This document shows, piece after piece, positions 12,353 to 13,184 of a DNA stretch of 13,184 bases. Position numbers and translations under genes: made by a program. This DNA comes from Micromonosporaceae bacterium (lineage in GTDB: Bacteria > Actinomycetota > Actinomycetes > Mycobacteriales > Micromonosporaceae). Location: positions 1 through 13,184 of the forward strand of contig JADGGF010000066.1 in NCBI GenBank assembly GCA_019690055.1, given 5' to 3'. Positions within the stretch are counted from its first letter, which is position 1; every line of letters begins with the position of its first letter. The notes under the pieces were generated by a model, which saw nothing but the letters and a program-made list of their open reading frames with translations, was not told the origin of the DNA and did no database searches.

Positions 12353-12934
12353 TTAACGCGCGCCGCTGCTGTCGCCGCCGGGGACCCAGCGGACGTCGCC
12401 GTCGGGGTTGGCCGCCCGGGCGAGGATGAACAGCAGGTCCGACAGGCGGTTGAGGTACGTCGCCGCGAGCGGGTTGGTCCGGTCGGGCTCGCGCTCCATC
12501 AGGGCCCACACGCGCCGCTCAGCCCGCCGGCACACCGTCCGGGCCAGGTGCAGCAGGGCCCCGGCCGGGGTGCCGCCCGGCAGGATGAATGAGTCGAGCG
12601 GACGTAGGTTCGCGTTGAACTCGTCGCACCACCCCTCCAACCGGGACACGTACGCCTCGGTGATCCGCAGGCGCTGGGTCTGGTCGGGGCGGACGGGGGC
12701 GCAGAGGTCGGCCCCGAGGTCGAACAGGTCGTTCTGCACGGCGGCGAGCACCCGGGCCACCGGCTCGGCCGGCGTGCCCAAGGCGAGCGCCGCCCCGATG
12801 GCCGCGTTCGTCTCGTCGACGTCGGCGTAGGCCTCGATGCGCGGGTCGGTCTTCGGTACCCGCGAGCCATCGCCGAGCGAGGTCTGCCCGGCATCACCGG
12901 TGCGGGTATAGATCCGGGTGAGGTGTACGGCCAT
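12353..12934 (-). CDS. PduO-type cob(I)alamin adenosyltransferase
   Basis: ATP:cob(I)alamin (or cob(I)yrinate diamide) adenosyltransferase, which makes the 5'-deoxyadenosyl cofactor form of B12 in the cytosol. The 193-aa protein begins with the family signature TRIYTRTGDAGQTSLGDGSR (residues 6-25) for ATP binding, then KTDPRIEAYADVDETNAAIG. The helical-bundle motif CRRAERRVW and the C-terminal YLNRLSDLLFILARAAN are diagnostic of the PduO/MMAB group, not the CobA/BtuR group. ATG 12934 is preferred: a TAGGGT -10 box ends 7 nt before it, suggesting a leaderless message. GTG 12943 would lie inside that box region. Location after DUF2550 and on the opposite strand is the usual actinobacterial order (before murA). 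Often annotated cobO; I leave the symbol blank because that name properly belongs to another family. Confidence 0.93.
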   Translation of the reverse strand: MAVHLTRIYTRTGDAGQTSLGDGSRVPKTDPRIEAYADVDETNAAIGAALALGTPAEPVARVLAAVQNDLFDLGADLCAPVRPDQTQRLRITEAYVSRLEGWCDEFNANLRPLDSFILPGGTPAGALLHLARTVCRRAERRVWALMEREPDRTNPLAATYLNRLSDLLFILARAANPDGDVRWVPGGDSSGAR

Positions 12935-12941
12935 ACACCCC

Positions 12942-12947
12942 ACCCTA
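12942..12947 (-). promoter_or_regulatory. Putative -10 element for a leaderless adenosyltransferase mRNA
   Basis: On the minus strand this reads TAGGGT, and 7 nt separate it from the ATG at 12934, so transcription would start at the start codon. The same box and spacing precede the AtpI-like gene at 3004-3009, which supports the reading. No strong -35 is seen. Confidence 0.5.
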
Positions 12948-12959
12948 CGGCGCCGGCCC

Positions 12960-12965
12960 TACGAT
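12960..12965 (+). promoter_or_regulatory. Putative -10 element driving the terminal repeat array
   Basis: TACGAT fits TANNNT and ends 7 nt before the GTG at 12973, which opens a 21-codon ORF. This is the leaderless spacing seen for the divergent adenosyltransferase, 38 bp away. In other actinobacteria murA follows here on this strand, so the promoter may originally have served that or another downstream gene. Confidence 0.4.
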
Positions 12966-12972
12966 GGCGGCC

Positions 12973-13038
12973 GTGACGAGGCTACGGGGGTCGCGTGGGG
13001 CGGCAGTGGATCGCCGAGCGGCGGAGCGACCAGCATGA
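12973..13038 (+). CDS. 21-codon mini-ORF, first and degenerate repeat unit
   Basis: GTG 12973 opens a frame encoding MTRLRGSRGAAVD followed by RRAAERPA, ending in TGA 13036-13038, which overlaps the ATG of the next mini-ORF (ATGA). It corresponds to the 26-codon ORF of the following units minus a 15-nt segment. Of the five codon differences in the aligned part, three are synonymous third-position changes (TCG/TCC, CGT/CGC, GCA/GCG), weakly favouring translation. It is short and may be non-coding. Confidence 0.35.
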   Translation: MTRLRGSRGAAVDRRAAERPA

Positions 13039-13115
13039 CCAGGAGCGACGACGCGAGGCTACGGGCGTCCCGCGGGGCGGCGGCTGATCGCCGAGCGGCG
13101 GAGCGACCAGCATGA
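13035..13115 (+). CDS. 26-codon mini-ORF inside the 77-bp repeat
   Basis: ATG 13035 encodes a peptide that begins MTRSDDARLRASRG and ends RRAAERPA, with seven Arg and four acidic residues. GGAG at 13023-13026 lies 8 nt upstream of the ATG as a possible ribosome-binding site. The TGA at 13113-13115 overlaps the next ATG at 13112. Since the period is 77 and not a multiple of 3, each unit shifts frame by one, and the stop-start overlap restores reading. I do not recognise the peptide; it may be coincidental in GC-rich DNA. Confidence 0.35.
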   Translation: MTRSDDARLRASRGAAADRRAAERPA

Positions 13116-13184
13116 CCAGGAGCGACGACGCGAGGCTACGGGCGTCCCGCGGGGCGGCGGCTGATCGCCGAGCGGCGGAGCGAC
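13112..13184 (+). CDS. Second 26-codon mini-ORF, cut by the window edge
   Basis: Identical to the preceding mini-ORF as far as it is visible; the last two codons and stop fall beyond the window. GGAG lies at 13100-13103, again 8 nt before the ATG. It adds no evidence of its own beyond showing that the ATGA coupling recurs exactly. Confidence 0.3.
   Translation, partial: MTRSDDARLRASRGAAADRRAAER

Larger units (their letters stand above)
13031..13184 (+). repeat. 77-bp tandem repeat, two identical full units reaching the window edge
   Basis: 13031-13107 and 13108-13184 are identical over all 77 bp. A diverged partial unit, missing 15 bp, precedes them (about 12973-13030). The window ends exactly at a unit boundary, so the array probably continues. 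Units abut with no unique spacers, so this is not a CRISPR array. Each unit holds a small hairpin CGCCG-AG-CGGCG and a direct GACCAG pair around CAT. Confidence 0.95.

Noticed and set aside
12408..12830. A 140-codon plus-strand frame opposite the adenosyltransferase
   Set aside because: The minus strand holds a clear PduO-type enzyme; the plus frame is Arg/Ser-rich with no motif.
13031..13184. CRISPR array
   Set aside because: The 77-bp units directly abut and are fully identical, so there are no variable spacers, and no cas genes are nearby.

Overview
The window looks like chromosomal DNA from a high-GC actinomycete, most likely Micromonosporaceae. This is inferred from strong G/C third-position bias, GTG starts, TANNNT -10 boxes placed just before start codons, a long delta subunit encoded separately from b, and the actinobacterial gene order prmC - tsaC ... 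AtpI-like - atpBEFHAGD ... atpC - DUF2550 - (minus) PduO-type adenosyltransferase. No rRNA, tRNA, CRISPR array, insertion sequence or prophage was recognised.

Layout. Positions 16-2878 hold four tightly packed plus-strand genes: prmC (release-factor glutamine methyltransferase), a TsaC/Sua5-type threonylcarbamoyl-AMP synthase, a second TsaC/Sua5-like paralogue overlapping it by 4 nt, and a low-molecular-weight protein tyrosine phosphatase. Positions 3016-4077 hold two small membrane proteins, an AtpI-like protein and an AtpZ-type protein, separated by a 369-bp non-coding stretch that probably carries the main atp promoter. Positions 4092-10663 are the F1Fo ATP synthase genes atpB, E, F, H, A, G and D. 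A strong symmetrical terminator (10710-10739) follows atpD. A convergent minus-strand four-helix membrane gene (10776-11342) then separates atpD from atpC (11542-11850). DUF2550 (11863-12321) follows atpC and converges on the minus-strand cob(I)alamin adenosyltransferase (12353-12934). The last 210 bp hold a 77-bp tandem repeat that runs off the window.

How the genes work together. The first block serves translation (PrmC methylates release factors; TsaC begins t6A synthesis on tRNA) plus a phosphatase. The atp genes encode the proton-driven ATP synthase; the AtpI/AtpZ pair is known in other bacteria to help c-ring assembly or Mg2+/Ca2+ supply. Epsilon, the regulatory subunit, is transcriptionally separated here and lacks most of its C-terminal helical domain.

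Most of the window is ordinary housekeeping sequence. The points most worth a second look are: (1) the terminal 77-bp tandem array, in which each unit encodes a 26-aa mini-ORF with its own SD-like GGAG and an ATGA stop-start overlap with the next unit, beginning from an apparently leaderless GTG mini-ORF; (2) the TsaC pair, in which each copy has lost a different part of the family's signature motifs; (3) the atpD/atpC split and short epsilon; (4) a 10-codon leader ORF overlapping the atpZ start; and (5) two intra-operon hairpins, upstream of atpE and between atpH and atpA.
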